Below, piece by piece: positions 1 to 9,110 of a DNA stretch of 64,000 nt. The notes under the pieces are model-generated. The model saw only the letters and a program-made list of their open reading frames with translations. It was not told where the DNA came from and made no database searches. The position numbers were made by a program, and so were the translations under genes. Where the stretch lies: the NCBI GenBank assembly GCA_964609385.1, contig CAZSSM010000010.1, positions 1 to 64,000 of the forward strand. The letters run 5' to 3'. Within the stretch, counting starts at the first letter, position 1. Every line of letters begins with the position of its first letter. This DNA comes from CAZSSM01 sp964609385. GTDB lineage: Bacteria; Planctomycetota; Planctomycetia; Isosphaerales; Isosphaeraceae.

Positions 1-837
1 CGATTCATCGACATCGTCACGGATCGATTGAGCAACGACCCCATGATAAGTCGAGGAGATTTGTCGGGTGCTCATCATCTGCTGGACGATCTGCATCACG
101 TCATCGATCGGTAGGGCAAACCCGATTCCTTGGGCTCCTGCGCGGACGGCAACGTTGATTCCGATCAACTCCCCATGAATATTGACGAGGGGCCCTCCCG
201 AGTTGCCCGGGTTGATCGCCGCATCGGTCTGGATCAGGTTGCGATAGACCTGGTTGTCTGCCAACGTCACGTTTCGGTTCAACCAACTGATCACTCCGCG
301 GGCAACCGTGTTCTCATACCCGAAGGCGTTGCCGATCGTGATCACGTCCTCGCCGACCATGAGGTCGGAGCTGGTTCCGACGGCGATCTCGGGGAGGACA
401 CGATTGGACTCGATCCGAATCAAGGCTAAGTCATAGCGCGAATCTTGCTGGACCACCACGGCCGGCCAGGTTGAGCCGTCGAGTAGACGGACGCGGATGT
501 CATCGACTCGATCGATAACATGAAAATTGGTCAGAATGAATCCTCGACGGTCCAGGATGACGCCGGTGCCCATCCCACTCACTCGATTGTGGCCGGTTTC
601 CTCGGGGGAGTACGGCCAACGACTCGAGGACAGCATCCGCTTCTGACTCGAAATGTTGACGACGGCCGGCTGGACGCGCTCGATCGCCTCGACCAGTGGG
701 GTCCGCCGTTGTTCGGCCTCGGCGATGGAACCGAGGGGCACCATGCCGATCAGGATAAAGACGAGCCACCAAGGCCGGAGACCACCTACTGAAGCGGTCT
801 GGTCCCGGGTCGGATCGGTTGAGAGCGCGTTAAGCAC
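1..837 (-). CDS. HtrA/DegP-type trypsin-like serine protease, C-terminus cut by window edge
   Basis: The minus strand carries an open frame that leaves the window at base 1. It has a hydrophobic signal or anchor segment (LRPWWLVFILIGMVPLGSIA), then an S1C protease domain. The catalytic triad is visible: His in ILTNFHVI, Asp in RYDLALIRI and Ser in NPGNSGGPL, followed by IGINVAVRAGAQGIGFALP. Family members are periplasmic quality-control proteases, usually with one or two PDZ domains; those would lie beyond the edge. I chose the GTG at 837 because the next in-frame ATG (744) would cut the hydrophobic segment in half. The reading frame is closed by a TGA just upstream of the GTG. Family call is firm, start is tentative. 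Confidence 0.85.
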   Translation of the reverse strand, partial: MLNALSTDPTRDQTASVGGLRPWWLVFILIGMVPLGSIAEAEQRRTPLVEAIERVQPAVVNISSQKRMLSSSRWPYSPEETGHNRVSGMGTGVILDRRGFILTNFHVIDRVDDIRVRLLDGSTWPAVVVQQDSRYDLALIRIESNRVLPEIAVGTSSDLMVGEDVITIGNAFGYENTVARGVISWLNRNVTLADNQVYRNLIQTDAAINPGNSGGPLVNIHGELIGINVAVRAGAQGIGFALPIDDVMQIVQQMMSTRQISSTYHGVVAQSIRDDVDES

Positions 838-1307
838 GGTCGGGCATCCCTGTCATTGGTCGCGCAGGCGGTCAACGCAGAGCGGATCGGTTCGGCCCTG
901 CCACGCCTCGGGCGAAGTCCATCTCGTCCGGTCCTCGAGGACCTGTCGCCATCGGATCATGGTTTTGATAACCACAGGCCAACAGTCACACGTGAAGGGT
1001 CAGACGGTCCATGGATCGTCTGGAGCTCAGCGTGCCAGGTCACGGAGTTGTTGATCGGTCACCGCAAAAGGCTTGCTGCACACCCCGAGACGAGGTGGAA
1101 AGACGCCTTACCCGACGGTCGCTGCGACCGGACCTTCTTGCCCAAGCCTTGGATTCGGCCGACCCGTCGAGCGCGGTATGCCTCGACGCCATGGCTGGGT
1201 TTTTCACTCGTGTCGAGTCCCAGCTTCGGAACACGACGTACTACCTTGGGGTCGAGAAGAGGTCCGGCCAGTTCCCCAACGCACCTTGGAGCACAACGGG
1301 CTTTGCC
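838..1307. other. Intergenic region between divergent genes
   Basis: About 470 bases separate the protease start from the dehydrogenase-like gene. The dehydrogenase frame is open back to an ATG at 1011, but that stretch has no family similarity that I can see. I find no convincing promoter or RNA gene here. Confidence 0.4.
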
Positions 1308-2594
1308 ATGAGTTACGCCACCGCAATTGGAGATCGCTCCGGTGCGAACGCCCGTCGTCTCCCCCAAGCAAAAAGCGGAACCCTGACCGACTCGCTGGGG
1401 CGTTCGGCCCGCGTCTCGTCTCGTGACAATGACGATTCAACCCCACTCACAAAACTTGAGGATCCTCTCGTCCTCGACTATCCGCATCGGGTTGTGGTCG
1501 GGCCGCGTGCGCTCCGACAGCTTCCTCGAGAAGCCCATCGGTTGGGAATGACTCGACCGTTGTTGATCATGGACGTCGAGCCGATCCTGATCGATCTCGG
1601 TACCCTCCCAAAACGGTGGCCTATCCTTCAGCTCAACGGCCCGACCGTTTCGCTCGGCGATGAAGACATCTCGCTCGCGATCGAAGCTGCCTGGCTCGAC
1701 TCGAGGGCGGATGGCCTTGTCGTGATTGGGGCCGACGCAACGGTCGATCAGGTCAAGAACGTGCGGAGCACGTGGCTCTCGATGGACGATTCGTTCGAAA
1801 CACCTGGACGACCATCGGTAGAACGGTCCCAGGTCGATCTCATCGCATGTCCAACCATGGCCGCGTCAGGATCGGCGCTTTGCGATTCGCACCGACGACG
1901 ACCTTCAAGCCATAGTCACGAGAGTCCGAACCGGAACGATCGTGCACGGGCCGACGCCTCGATCTGGGATACTGAGCTGATCCGACTCCGAACCTCCTAC
2001 GAGATTGCCGCAGGCGGTTTCGAAGCCTTCACGCGTTGTATCGAGAGCTACCTCTCAACGACGCGTAATCCAGTCTGTAGTGGGATCGCGATGGAGGGGC
2101 TTGCCCATCTCCGTCGAGGTCTTGAGGCAGCGGTCCGCGATCCGAACGATCATCAAGCCATCGGACAACTGACCATGGGGGCGATCCTGGGCGGGATGGC
2201 CAGCCAGGTTGGACCCGGCACAGCCCACATGATGGCGATGACGCTGGCCGAGAGCGCAGAGATTTCCATTCCACGTGGGGAGCTATTGGCTTGCCTGCTT
2301 GTTCCGATCCTTCAGGGGGTGATGCGCGTCGATGAACCCAGGTTGGCCGAACTCGGCCGACAATCAGGTCTCGGACGTCACGGAGACGCCGCTGGCCACT
2401 TCATCACGCTGGCCCAGATCTTAACGATGCAGCTTCCGTTGGCCAATCGACTCCGAGATTTGGAAGATCGGGGGGTGAAACGAGAGCGGATCCCGATCGC
2501 GATTGATCGCCTCCTTTCCTTCCCGACATTCCTCAAGGAGGGCCGGTTCAACAGTGTCGACGAGTTAGTTAAACTCTACGACGCTGCTTGGTAA
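1308..2594 (+). CDS. Degenerate iron-containing alcohol dehydrogenase-like protein
   Basis: From about residue 45 the protein follows the group III (iron-dependent) alcohol dehydrogenase fold: YPHRVVVGPRALRQLP, a glycine-poor equivalent of the GGGS-D nucleotide loop (VVIGADATVDQVKN), then CPTMAASGSALCD and an all-helical metal-binding half. Active members hold Fe or Zn with Asp-His-His-His. Here the first pair reads FEAFTRCIES (Asp to Glu, His to Arg). In the second pair the first His is kept (GPGTAHMMAM), while the second position reads IPRGELL, apparently Arg for His. Catalysis in the usual way is therefore doubtful. The frame is open back to an ATG at 1011; I prefer 1308 because the extra N-terminus looks noncoding. 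A hairpin at 2664-2696 follows. Confidence 0.65.
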   Translation: MSYATAIGDRSGANARRLPQAKSGTLTDSLGRSARVSSRDNDDSTPLTKLEDPLVLDYPHRVVVGPRALRQLPREAHRLGMTRPLLIMDVEPILIDLGTLPKRWPILQLNGPTVSLGDEDISLAIEAAWLDSRADGLVVIGADATVDQVKNVRSTWLSMDDSFETPGRPSVERSQVDLIACPTMAASGSALCDSHRRRPSSHSHESPNRNDRARADASIWDTELIRLRTSYEIAAGGFEAFTRCIESYLSTTRNPVCSGIAMEGLAHLRRGLEAAVRDPNDHQAIGQLTMGAILGGMASQVGPGTAHMMAMTLAESAEISIPRGELLACLLVPILQGVMRVDEPRLAELGRQSGLGRHGDAAGHFITLAQILTMQLPLANRLRDLEDRGVKRERIPIAIDRLLSFPTFLKEGRFNSVDELVKLYDAAW

Positions 2595-2663
2595 TCCTCT
2601 GTGCCCAGATCCTTCGACATCGAATTCGTTTATTCGGATGAATAGGAGACAGTCTAGAGTCGA

Positions 2664-2696
2664 AGGATCGGTGGACTACGATAAACCACCGATCCT
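2664..2696. terminator. Convergent hairpin between ADH-like and DUF1559 genes
   Basis: A perfect 11-bp stem (AGGATCGGTGG at 2664-2674, CCACCGATCCT at 2686-2696) with an 11-base loop sits between two convergent genes. There is no T-tract on either side, so it is a terminator by position and stability only. Confidence 0.45.
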
Positions 2697-2728
2697 CAAA
2701 GATACCGGACTCTATCGAGTTTCATCGA

Positions 2729-3766
2729 TCAATAATCGCCGGTATCAATCATTTCTTGACCTCGGATCGAACCGAGCGCGATCCAGACAAATGCGTCGAC
2801 GGTATCGGCGACGAATCGAGCTGAGCCATCACCCAGGGCAACGTTGATCCCAGCCGGGTGCCTGCTCCGTGCTCCGGCATAGGCATACAAGGAGTTATCA
2901 ATGGACTGACAATCGAGGCCCCGGCCCGGATCGCAGAGACCGACGGGAAGCGTATCGATATCGTTAATGCCGTAGAAATCCCTGACGGTGTTCGGTGTCA
3001 TTCGAGTCGTATACGCCGAGGCGCCGACCATGCTTGACCAATAGACGCCCCGAATGTCACCTGGATCACCGACACGGACTTCAGAGAAGAATGCAGTAAA
3101 GCTAAGACCGTCGCGGACCTGGTTAAAATTGATTGTTCTCAGGCCGAATGCCGATTCGAGGTGGCGTGCCGGACCGTTCTGGGTTGGAGGAGCCCCCAGA
3201 TCGGAGAGCTGGCCCCAGTTCGTATTTCCCCAATTGACCGCGTAGTTCCCCTTCGGAATTAGATACTCGGGAAGTGGGAGATTCGACGCGGAGGGATCGA
3301 AGCGGAAGTTCCGCCGGTCATCCGAAGGACAGAGCATCGTTTCCATTTCCTTGGTCAACGCCGTCTGGTTGACGAAGTACCCCAGATTGTTCTGTCCCTC
3401 AAGACCCACTTCGAAGTTGAAGGAGTTATAGGTGGGGAGCTGTTCGAGCTGAGGGAGGATCATCGCCAGCCAAGGCGTGTTGGGTTCACCTGAGAAAAGG
3501 CGGGGGATGTCCTGGCCCTGAGCGTTCGGGGTCGCGACGATCCGTCCCGGCGGAAGCGAGTTTTGCCCCGATTGGTAGTTGGCAATGGCCAAGGACAACT
3601 GCTTGAGGTTGTTCAAGCACTGGGTCCGACGCGCAGCCTCACGGGCCGCCTGGACCGCCGGCAGCAGGAGAGCGACGAGAACTCCAATGATCGCGATGAC
3701 GACCAGTAATTCGATCAGCGTAAACGCGCGGTGTGGGGCTCGAGGCCCGGATTGACATGCCACCAT
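2729..3766 (-). CDS. DUF1559 domain protein with prepilin-type N-terminus
   Basis: The protein starts with a short basic leader and a type IV prepilin motif (RAFTLIELLVVIAIIGVL), then the planctomycete DUF1559 (SBP_bac_10-like) body beginning AAREAARRTQCLNNLKQL, and the C-terminal HPAGINVALGDGSARFV box (the H-X9-DG type motif). The residue before the cleavage-site Phe is Ala, not the usual Gly, which may slow or prevent prepilin peptidase processing. The start at 3766 is set by AGGAG nine bases upstream; the frame is open back to 3907 but that extension has no such support. It stands alone, not in a pilus operon. Family is known to be expanded in planctomycetes; function is unknown. Confidence 0.85.
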   Translation of the reverse strand: MVACQSGPRAPHRAFTLIELLVVIAIIGVLVALLLPAVQAAREAARRTQCLNNLKQLSLAIANYQSGQNSLPPGRIVATPNAQGQDIPRLFSGEPNTPWLAMILPQLEQLPTYNSFNFEVGLEGQNNLGYFVNQTALTKEMETMLCPSDDRRNFRFDPSASNLPLPEYLIPKGNYAVNWGNTNWGQLSDLGAPPTQNGPARHLESAFGLRTINFNQVRDGLSFTAFFSEVRVGDPGDIRGVYWSSMVGASAYTTRMTPNTVRDFYGINDIDTLPVGLCDPGRGLDCQSIDNSLYAYAGARSRHPAGINVALGDGSARFVADTVDAFVWIALGSIRGQEMIDTGDY

Positions 3767-4149
3767 CTGCGAAGACTCCTGCCCGGAGGATGCGAAGGGT
3801 TCGAACATCGCATTCGATGTTCGTCGGGTCCTGGCACGCGGCCAACCCATGCCGAAGACCCCATAGAGGACGAGTCGAGAATCAACAGATCGACGACCCG
3901 AGAGCAACGCACGCGGAACCGCGTGGTGATCGACGAAGGAAAGGCTTGAAGATTATGTGAGCTTAGCAAAGTCGATCGATGGGAGCGACGGTTGAGGCTG
4001 AGGAAACTCGTTGTCAGCGCAACGCTCAGACCTTGCCAGTCGATTCGAAGAACGATCTCAGTGGTGAACTCGAGACACGAAAATCGATCGACTCCCCAAG
4101 AAATCCGCGAAGGAACCCAATCGCATGACGTTCGGCCTGTAATTTCCAG
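3767..4149. other. Intergenic region, nothing recognised
   Basis: About 380 bases upstream of the DUF1559 gene and downstream of lhgO. Short frames here lack ribosome sites and family features. I see no clear promoter or hairpin. Confidence 0.4.
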
Positions 4150-5451
4150 TCACGCAGAGATCATGGATTCCGCGAGTTTCCCCTGTTGATTCTCGACATC
4201 TTGTAGGGAGACCCTGCCTGGATTCATCCCAACCGAGCGAGGAACGTGGATAGGAATCCGAGCAGTGAGCCGCTCGACAATCTGGCGACCGATCGCTAGG
4301 CAGGCTGTCGCGGCCGGAGATGGAGCATTGCAAACATTGACGATCGGTCCGTTCTCTTGGATGAGGAAGTCGTCGACCATCGACCCATCCGGACCGATCG
4401 CCTGAGCCCGGATTCCGGCCGGAGCGTCGACGAGATGCTCTGCCCGAATGGCGGGAAGGAGCCGTTGCAAGGCACGGACGAAAGCCGCCTTACTCAGTGA
4501 TCGATGCATCTCGCCCAGGCCCATCCGCCAAAACTTGGTGGCGATCTTGAGGAACCCGGGATAGCTTAACGTCTCGGCGAGGTCACCGAAATTGAGGTCG
4601 GTTTTGTGGTATCCCTCGCGGGCGTAGGCCAAGACGGCGTTCGGACCGCACTCAACGCGGCCGTCGATCATCCGCGTGAAGTGGACGCCCAAGAACGGGA
4701 AACTCGGATCAGGGACCGGGTAAATCAGGTTCCGTACCAGGCCGTGGGCCTCCGGCTTGAGTTCGTAGTATTCGCCACGGAACGGCACGATCTTCACGTT
4801 AGGTCGCTGGCCTGAGAGTGCTGTGACGCGGTCGCTCTGCAGGCCAGCGCAATTGACCAAGCCCCGTGCCTCGACATCCCGGTCCGACGTCTCGACGTAA
4901 ACACCATGCTGCGTTTGGGAGATGCCCAAGACTTCGGTAGAGGTCCGGACTTCACCGCCCAACGATTGGATCTGCCGTGCTAGGGCTCGACAGACCTCAG
5001 AGTAGTCCACGATCCCTGACTCGTGGACGTGGAGCGCCTGGATCCCAGCGGCTTCAGGTTCCAAATCACGAAGTCGATCGCCATCAATCAGCTCGCAGGA
5101 GACTCCGTTAGCCACCCCGCGCTCGTGGATCCGTTCCAATGCAGGCAGTTCGGACTCGTCTACCGCGACGATCACTTTACCGCAAATCTCAAACCGAATT
5201 CCTTGATCCTGACAGAACTGCTCCAGCTCGGCCTTGCCTGCTCGACATGTTCGAGCTTTCAAAGAGCCGGGCTTGTAGTAAATCCCCGAGTGAATGACGC
5301 CGGAGTTGTGACCTGTCTGATGCGCGGCCACTTCCGCTTCTTTCTCCAGGACGATGAGCCTGGAGCCCGGGTACGAGGAGAGCCACTGGTAGGCCGTGGC
5401 CAAGCCGACGATCCCTCCACCAACAACCACCAATCCCGTCCGCTCTCCCAT
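4150..5451 (-). CDS. lhgO: L-2-hydroxyglutarate oxidase
   Basis: FAD-dependent oxidoreductase of the DAO fold. The dinucleotide-binding motif is at the N-terminus (VVVGGGIVGLATAYQW), followed by the LhgO hallmark HQTGHNSGVIHSGIYYKPGS, then VPFRGEYYELKPE and a C-terminal FAD-contact segment around DDFLIQENGPIVNVCNAPSP. LhgO oxidises L-2-hydroxyglutarate to 2-oxoglutarate and passes electrons to the membrane quinone pool, removing a side product of 2-oxoglutarate metabolism. Length (433 residues) suits the family. The ATG at 5451 is preferred over 5460 because an AGGAG lies ten bases before it and only one base before the other. The gene stands alone. Confidence 0.92.
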   Translation of the reverse strand: MGERTGLVVVGGGIVGLATAYQWLSSYPGSRLIVLEKEAEVAAHQTGHNSGVIHSGIYYKPGSLKARTCRAGKAELEQFCQDQGIRFEICGKVIVAVDESELPALERIHERGVANGVSCELIDGDRLRDLEPEAAGIQALHVHESGIVDYSEVCRALARQIQSLGGEVRTSTEVLGISQTQHGVYVETSDRDVEARGLVNCAGLQSDRVTALSGQRPNVKIVPFRGEYYELKPEAHGLVRNLIYPVPDPSFPFLGVHFTRMIDGRVECGPNAVLAYAREGYHKTDLNFGDLAETLSYPGFLKIATKFWRMGLGEMHRSLSKAAFVRALQRLLPAIRAEHLVDAPAGIRAQAIGPDGSMVDDFLIQENGPIVNVCNAPSPAATACLAIGRQIVERLTARIPIHVPRSVGMNPGRVSLQDVENQQGKLAESMISA

Positions 5452-6013
5452 CGCAATCATGCTCCTGGATATCGTCCTGATCGCAAGGTCCTACAGCGAC
5501 CGACACCGTTAATCAACCGAAGGAGGCGATCGTGTGGACCGTCTCAGCTATTGATTGTGAAGGGGGCGACATAGAAATTCTAACCCGCCGTCGATTGCCG
5601 AACACCTCGTGATCTGGCCTGAATGAGAACAATCCGGATCCCGCCCCCCTTAAGCCAATCGAGTTGTCGACCTCAAAACCGTCAAGTCTTTCCAAGAGAC
5701 GTTTCGATCGACCTAGGTATTCTCCAGCGATCGAGAGAGATCGTCTCAATCCAGCCTCGGTCGATACACTGGGTAAAACGGACTACGGATCGGGCATACG
5801 ATGCTCCACGTCGCTCGCGAAATCCTCGAACCGGATGGCATCATTCTTTTTCGCGCTTCCATCCTGGACCCGATCGCAGGAACTTCCACGACGGACTTCC
5901 TTGCACTTCAACCGCGTTAACCGCGTCCGGTTCCTCGACATTCAGAACCGTGATCCTGCCGGATGAGAGTCGATGTCCCAGGGTCGCCCCTTCTTCTCGA
6001 CGGAACCCTGATC
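5452..6013. other. Divergent intergenic region lhgO/pyrD
   Basis: About 560 bases between divergent genes. Several short frames exist on both strands, none with a family motif or ribosome site. No RNA element recognised. Confidence 0.4.
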
Positions 6014-7003
6014 ATGGCTGATCTCCGGACCCGATTGGGTCGCCTCAATCTCAAGAACCCGATCCTCGCCGCCTCTGGCACCTTCGGTTATGTCCGCGAG
6101 ATGGTTCCGTTCACCACGGTGACTCGACTTGGAGGAGTGATCCCCAAGACGGTCACGACTCAACCCCGCGCTGGCAATGAGACACCGAGGACTGTTGAGA
6201 CCGCCGCAGGAATGCTCAATGCGATCGGCCTGGACAACGATGGGATCGAGCACTTCGTCGAGGCCCACTGGCCCTATCTCCGCGACTTGGCCTCCGAGAC
6301 TGCGGTCATCGTAAACATCGCCGGCGTCGATCGCGACGACTTCATTCGCCTTACCCAATGTGCTGCCGGTTTGGAGGGAGTCGCTGCCGTCGAGTTGAAC
6401 CTCTCGTGTCCGAACGTTAGCCGGGGGCTGGACCTAGGACGCGACCCGTCGACGGTCGAGTCGGTCGTCTCGGGCTGCGTGGCTACGGCTGGGACGGTCC
6501 CTGTCATTGCCAAGTTGACTCCCAATGTGACCGATGTTGTGGCCATTGCTGAAGCAGCTCAACGCGCGGGTGCCGAGGCGGTCAGCCTCATCAACACCGT
6601 GCTCGGAATGGCAATCGACTGGCGACGCCGACGGCCGATCCTCGCCAACGACCTCGGTGGACTCAGCGGGCCTGCCATCAAACCGATCGCCCTCCGAATG
6701 ATCTGGCAGGTCGCCCGAGCAATTCCTGATCTTCCCGTCATCGGTATCGGTGGGATCATGACCGTCGACGACGCGCTGGAGTTCCTCGTCGCCGGAGCGT
6801 CAGCCGTTCAACTCGGGACCGCCACCTTCGCCGATCCAGGCGCCACAGGTCGGATCGTTGAGGAACTCGATCACCGACTCGACGAGCAGGGCATCAACTC
6901 GTTGGAACCACTGATCGGGACACTCGAGTCCAATGCCGAACGAGACGAGATTCGTGAAAAATCGAGGCTAGGGGCGGAGTCTAGCATGGAGTTTCTTCCG
7001 TGA
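6014..7003 (+). CDS. pyrD: Dihydroorotate dehydrogenase, class 1B type
   Basis: A flavin TIM-barrel enzyme that oxidises dihydroorotate to orotate in pyrimidine synthesis. Seen in the sequence: LKNPILAASGTFGY at the N-terminus, Lys45 in GVIPKTVT, the active-site Cys132 in NLSCPNVSRG, and the phosphate-binding segments VIGIGGIMTVDDALEFL and GASAVQLGTATF. A catalytic Cys rather than Ser marks a class 1 enzyme. Class 1B enzymes pair with the iron-sulfur subunit PyrK; no pyrK is in this window. The start at 6014 begins with the family N-terminus and has GGAA eight bases upstream; the frame is open back to 5963. Its 3' end overlaps the convergent methyltransferase by 23 bases. Confidence 0.92.
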   Translation: MADLRTRLGRLNLKNPILAASGTFGYVREMVPFTTVTRLGGVIPKTVTTQPRAGNETPRTVETAAGMLNAIGLDNDGIEHFVEAHWPYLRDLASETAVIVNIAGVDRDDFIRLTQCAAGLEGVAAVELNLSCPNVSRGLDLGRDPSTVESVVSGCVATAGTVPVIAKLTPNVTDVVAIAEAAQRAGAEAVSLINTVLGMAIDWRRRRPILANDLGGLSGPAIKPIALRMIWQVARAIPDLPVIGIGGIMTVDDALEFLVAGASAVQLGTATFADPGATGRIVEELDHRLDEQGINSLEPLIGTLESNAERDEIREKSRLGAESSMEFLP

Positions 7004-7715
7004 TCGAACCTGATTTGGCCTTGGTTGACTCGCTGATGACCTCTGCCCGCCAAATCCTGTAGAGATAGCCTTGGATTGGTGCTCCTCGATCGTCGGTCGA
7101 TTCAACCTCAGTGACCCGGTATCGAAACCCGTAGCTCGCGCAGCACGCGTCGATCTCTTCCAAGGACGAGCGGTAGGGACTCGCCATCAGGGCGGCCCCA
7201 TTCGTCACCAAAGCGCGATTCAGGGCATCGAAAACCTGGTGGACGAGGGGGCGTTCATAAAAGAGGTCTGCCCCAAGAACGAGCCCAAAGCGGCCAGGCA
7301 TCGGGTCGAGGTACCGGAGTTGCGCGATCCGAAGATTCGCTTCGCTGAACTGGTTGGCCTCACGACTCCTTTCCAGGAACGATAACCCGATCGGGTCCGA
7401 ATCCGTGCAGACCATTCGGAGCCCGCGATCGGCCCCAACTAAGCCAACCAAACCGAGGCCGCAACCCAGTTCGAGAACGGGAAGACCGTTCGGCAAATCC
7501 AAACGCACCAACTCGTGAGCGAGGAGGAGCGAGGACGGCCACAGATAGACGCTGTAGGGCATGTATCCGGACTCACGATTTCGGCGATCGGTCTCCGGAG
7601 CATCCAGCATCCGATCCGGATCAGCCGGTCGGATTAAGGTGATCTGGGTTGAACCGATCCGGATTGCGACTTCATCGATCGGCCCTTCATAGCGCAGAGG
7701 CTCCGCGTCGGGCAT
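6981..7715 (-). CDS. Class I SAM methyltransferase (Methyltransf_16/ETFB-KMT-like)
   Basis: The SAM-binding core is clear: VLELGCGLGLVGLVGADRG (motif I), then VCTDSDPIGLSFL (acidic post-I loop) and LVLGADLFYER. The upstream MPYSVYLWPSSLLLAHEL segment is typical of Methyltransf_16 proteins, which methylate lysines of proteins such as electron-transfer flavoprotein, or small amines. The substrate cannot be read from sequence. The start at 7715 is fixed by GGAGG nine bases upstream. The last 23 bases overlap pyrD tail to tail, so the two messages are partly complementary. Confidence 0.75.
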   Translation of the reverse strand: MPDAEPLRYEGPIDEVAIRIGSTQITLIRPADPDRMLDAPETDRRNRESGYMPYSVYLWPSSLLLAHELVRLDLPNGLPVLELGCGLGLVGLVGADRGLRMVCTDSDPIGLSFLERSREANQFSEANLRIAQLRYLDPMPGRFGLVLGADLFYERPLVHQVFDALNRALVTNGAALMASPYRSSLEEIDACCASYGFRYRVTEVESTDDRGAPIQGYLYRIWRAEVISESTKAKSGSITEETPC

Positions 7716-8057
7716 TCCTGTCAACCTCCAATGAATCGAACAGGCTCCCAACAGCCACGACGTGAGGAAGCGGACGGCGAACACCTATCGATTCCATGCT
7801 GTGTTCGCTTGACGCCGACGCAGTGGACCGCTAGCCTTCCTTTAGGCCAAGTCATTTTTTCGACGTCGTCCCTGCCGAGGCGTCGTGGCCTGTCCGGTCG
7901 GTGCTGATATGTCAGCCCCTCCTTCCAACCCTGTTCTCATCATCTTGACTTCGACCCAGGTAACGAGCCTACTTGGCTTCAGGTTCGGCCACCAATCATC
8001 CACACAGGCTGTGATGTGTCGAGGTCTGGTTTCGGAACGAGTCGAAGGAGTTTTCTC
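7716..8057. other. Divergent intergenic region before tatA genes
   Basis: About 340 bases. Contains only weak promoter-like matches (TTGACT near 7945). No gene or stable hairpin recognised. Confidence 0.35.
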
Positions 8058-8297
8058 ATGATGACGCCCCTCTTCGGATTCAATCTCGGTCCCCAGGAAC
8101 TCGTCCTGATCGGCCTGGCCTCGTTGCTTATCTTTGGCAATCGCGTCCCTTCCATGATGCGCTCGTTGGGACAGGGAGTCACCGAATTCAAGAAGGGCAT
8201 CCAGGGGATCCAGGACGAGGTCAGTAAGCCCGTCGAGCAAGAGAAGGCAGCTCAGCCCGAAACCCCGAAGACCGAGAATGTCCAAGCGACTTCCTGA
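8058..8297 (+). CDS. tatA: Sec-independent protein translocase subunit TatA/E, copy 1
   Basis: A 79-residue protein with the TatA layout: one N-terminal transmembrane helix (LGPQELVLIGLASLLIFG), the hinge (NRVPSMMRSLGQG), an amphipathic helix (VTEFKKGIQGIQDEV) and an acidic, flexible tail. TatA oligomers form the pore of the twin-arginine pathway, which exports folded proteins. Several exported proteins in this window carry such signals. The start at 8058 has GGAG seven bases upstream; the frame is open to 8016. A second tatA-like gene follows after about 140 bases. No tatB or tatC is seen here. Confidence 0.9.
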   Translation: MMTPLFGFNLGPQELVLIGLASLLIFGNRVPSMMRSLGQGVTEFKKGIQGIQDEVSKPVEQEKAAQPETPKTENVQATS

Positions 8298-8440
8298 TGT
8301 GATTGGGGTCCGATCGCTGTGACTTGGTCTCGCATACGCCTCTTTGCTATCTCGGGGTGTTGGCGATGACCGTTCGCCCTCTCGATTCCCCCGCGTCGCT
8401 TCTCATTCCGAATCCCATTGAGATTGGATCGTCTCCTTCC

Positions 8441-8791
8441 ATGTTTCCCCAGCTTGGGTTTACCGAGATCCTGGTCCTGGGCTTTGTCGCTGTTCTGTTG
8501 TTCGGCAGCCGACTGCCTGAAGTCGGCCGTTCGCTGGGCCGGGGCATTATCGAGTTCAAAAAGGGACTCCAAGGGATCACCGACGAAGCGTTCAGCGACG
8601 AACCGGCCCATCGCGTCTCAGCGCCGAGTCGATCGACCACAACAACGACCGGCAACTATGACGCGATGAAGCAGACCACGACCAGCATCGAGACAAACGT
8701 CCCCAAGTTCGTTCCACCCTCGCAACCGCCCCAACCGGTCACCGCCGTGCCGACGGATCGGGGAGCGGCCGAAGAATCTGCCCAGGATTGA
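8441..8791 (+). CDS. Sec-independent protein translocase subunit TatA/E-like, copy 2
   Basis: A 116-residue paralogue of the gene just upstream. It keeps the TatA pattern: FTEILVLGFVAVLLFG helix, SRLPEVGRSLGRG hinge and IIEFKKGLQGITDEAF amphipathic helix. Its tail is longer and rich in Thr, Ser, Gln and Pro. TatA and TatB are hard to tell apart on length alone; the FG-x-x-LPE hinge appears in both. The start at 8441 is chosen because TatA proteins begin directly with the membrane helix; ATG 8366 is an alternative. It is probably cotranscribed with copy 1. Confidence 0.82.
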   Translation: MFPQLGFTEILVLGFVAVLLFGSRLPEVGRSLGRGIIEFKKGLQGITDEAFSDEPAHRVSAPSRSTTTTTGNYDAMKQTTTSIETNVPKFVPPSQPPQPVTAVPTDRGAAEESAQD

Positions 8792-8844
8792 GCCTATCGT
8801 CAGACCCAAATCAATCGCCGGGCATCGAACCAACGATGCCCTGC

Positions 8845-8873
8845 TTGACCTCAAGTCGCCTCCTCGACATAGT
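8845..8873 (+). promoter_or_regulatory. Putative sigma-70-type promoter for tRNA-Val
   Basis: TTGACC (8845-8850), a 17-base spacer and CATAGT (8868-8873) lie about 55 bases upstream of the tRNA. Matches are 5/6 and 4/6 to the consensus. Confidence 0.45.
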
Positions 8874-8927
8874 GTTAGATGAACTGAGGTGTTACGAAGT
8901 CGACATCGTTCCCGCAACGCTTCAGAC

Positions 8928-9000
<73 letters not shown>

Positions 9001-9026
9001 TTCTTTAATCGCTTTGCCCAACCACA

Positions 9027-9066
9027 AAAGAGCCCATGACCTCGTGAACGAAGTCATGGGCTCTTT
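9027..9066. terminator. Bidirectional terminator after tRNA-Val and DUF1501 gene
   Basis: A perfect 14-bp stem (AAAGAGCCCATGAC at 9027-9040 with GTCATGGGCTCTTT at 9053-9066) and a 12-base loop, followed on the plus strand by CTGTTTT and preceded by A-rich sequence that gives T residues on the minus strand. It serves the tRNA on one strand and the DUF1501 gene on the other. Confidence 0.85.
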
Positions 9067-9110
9067 CTGTTTTCGACCTTGTTTCCGAACCCCAGATATA
9101 ACCCAGTTCG

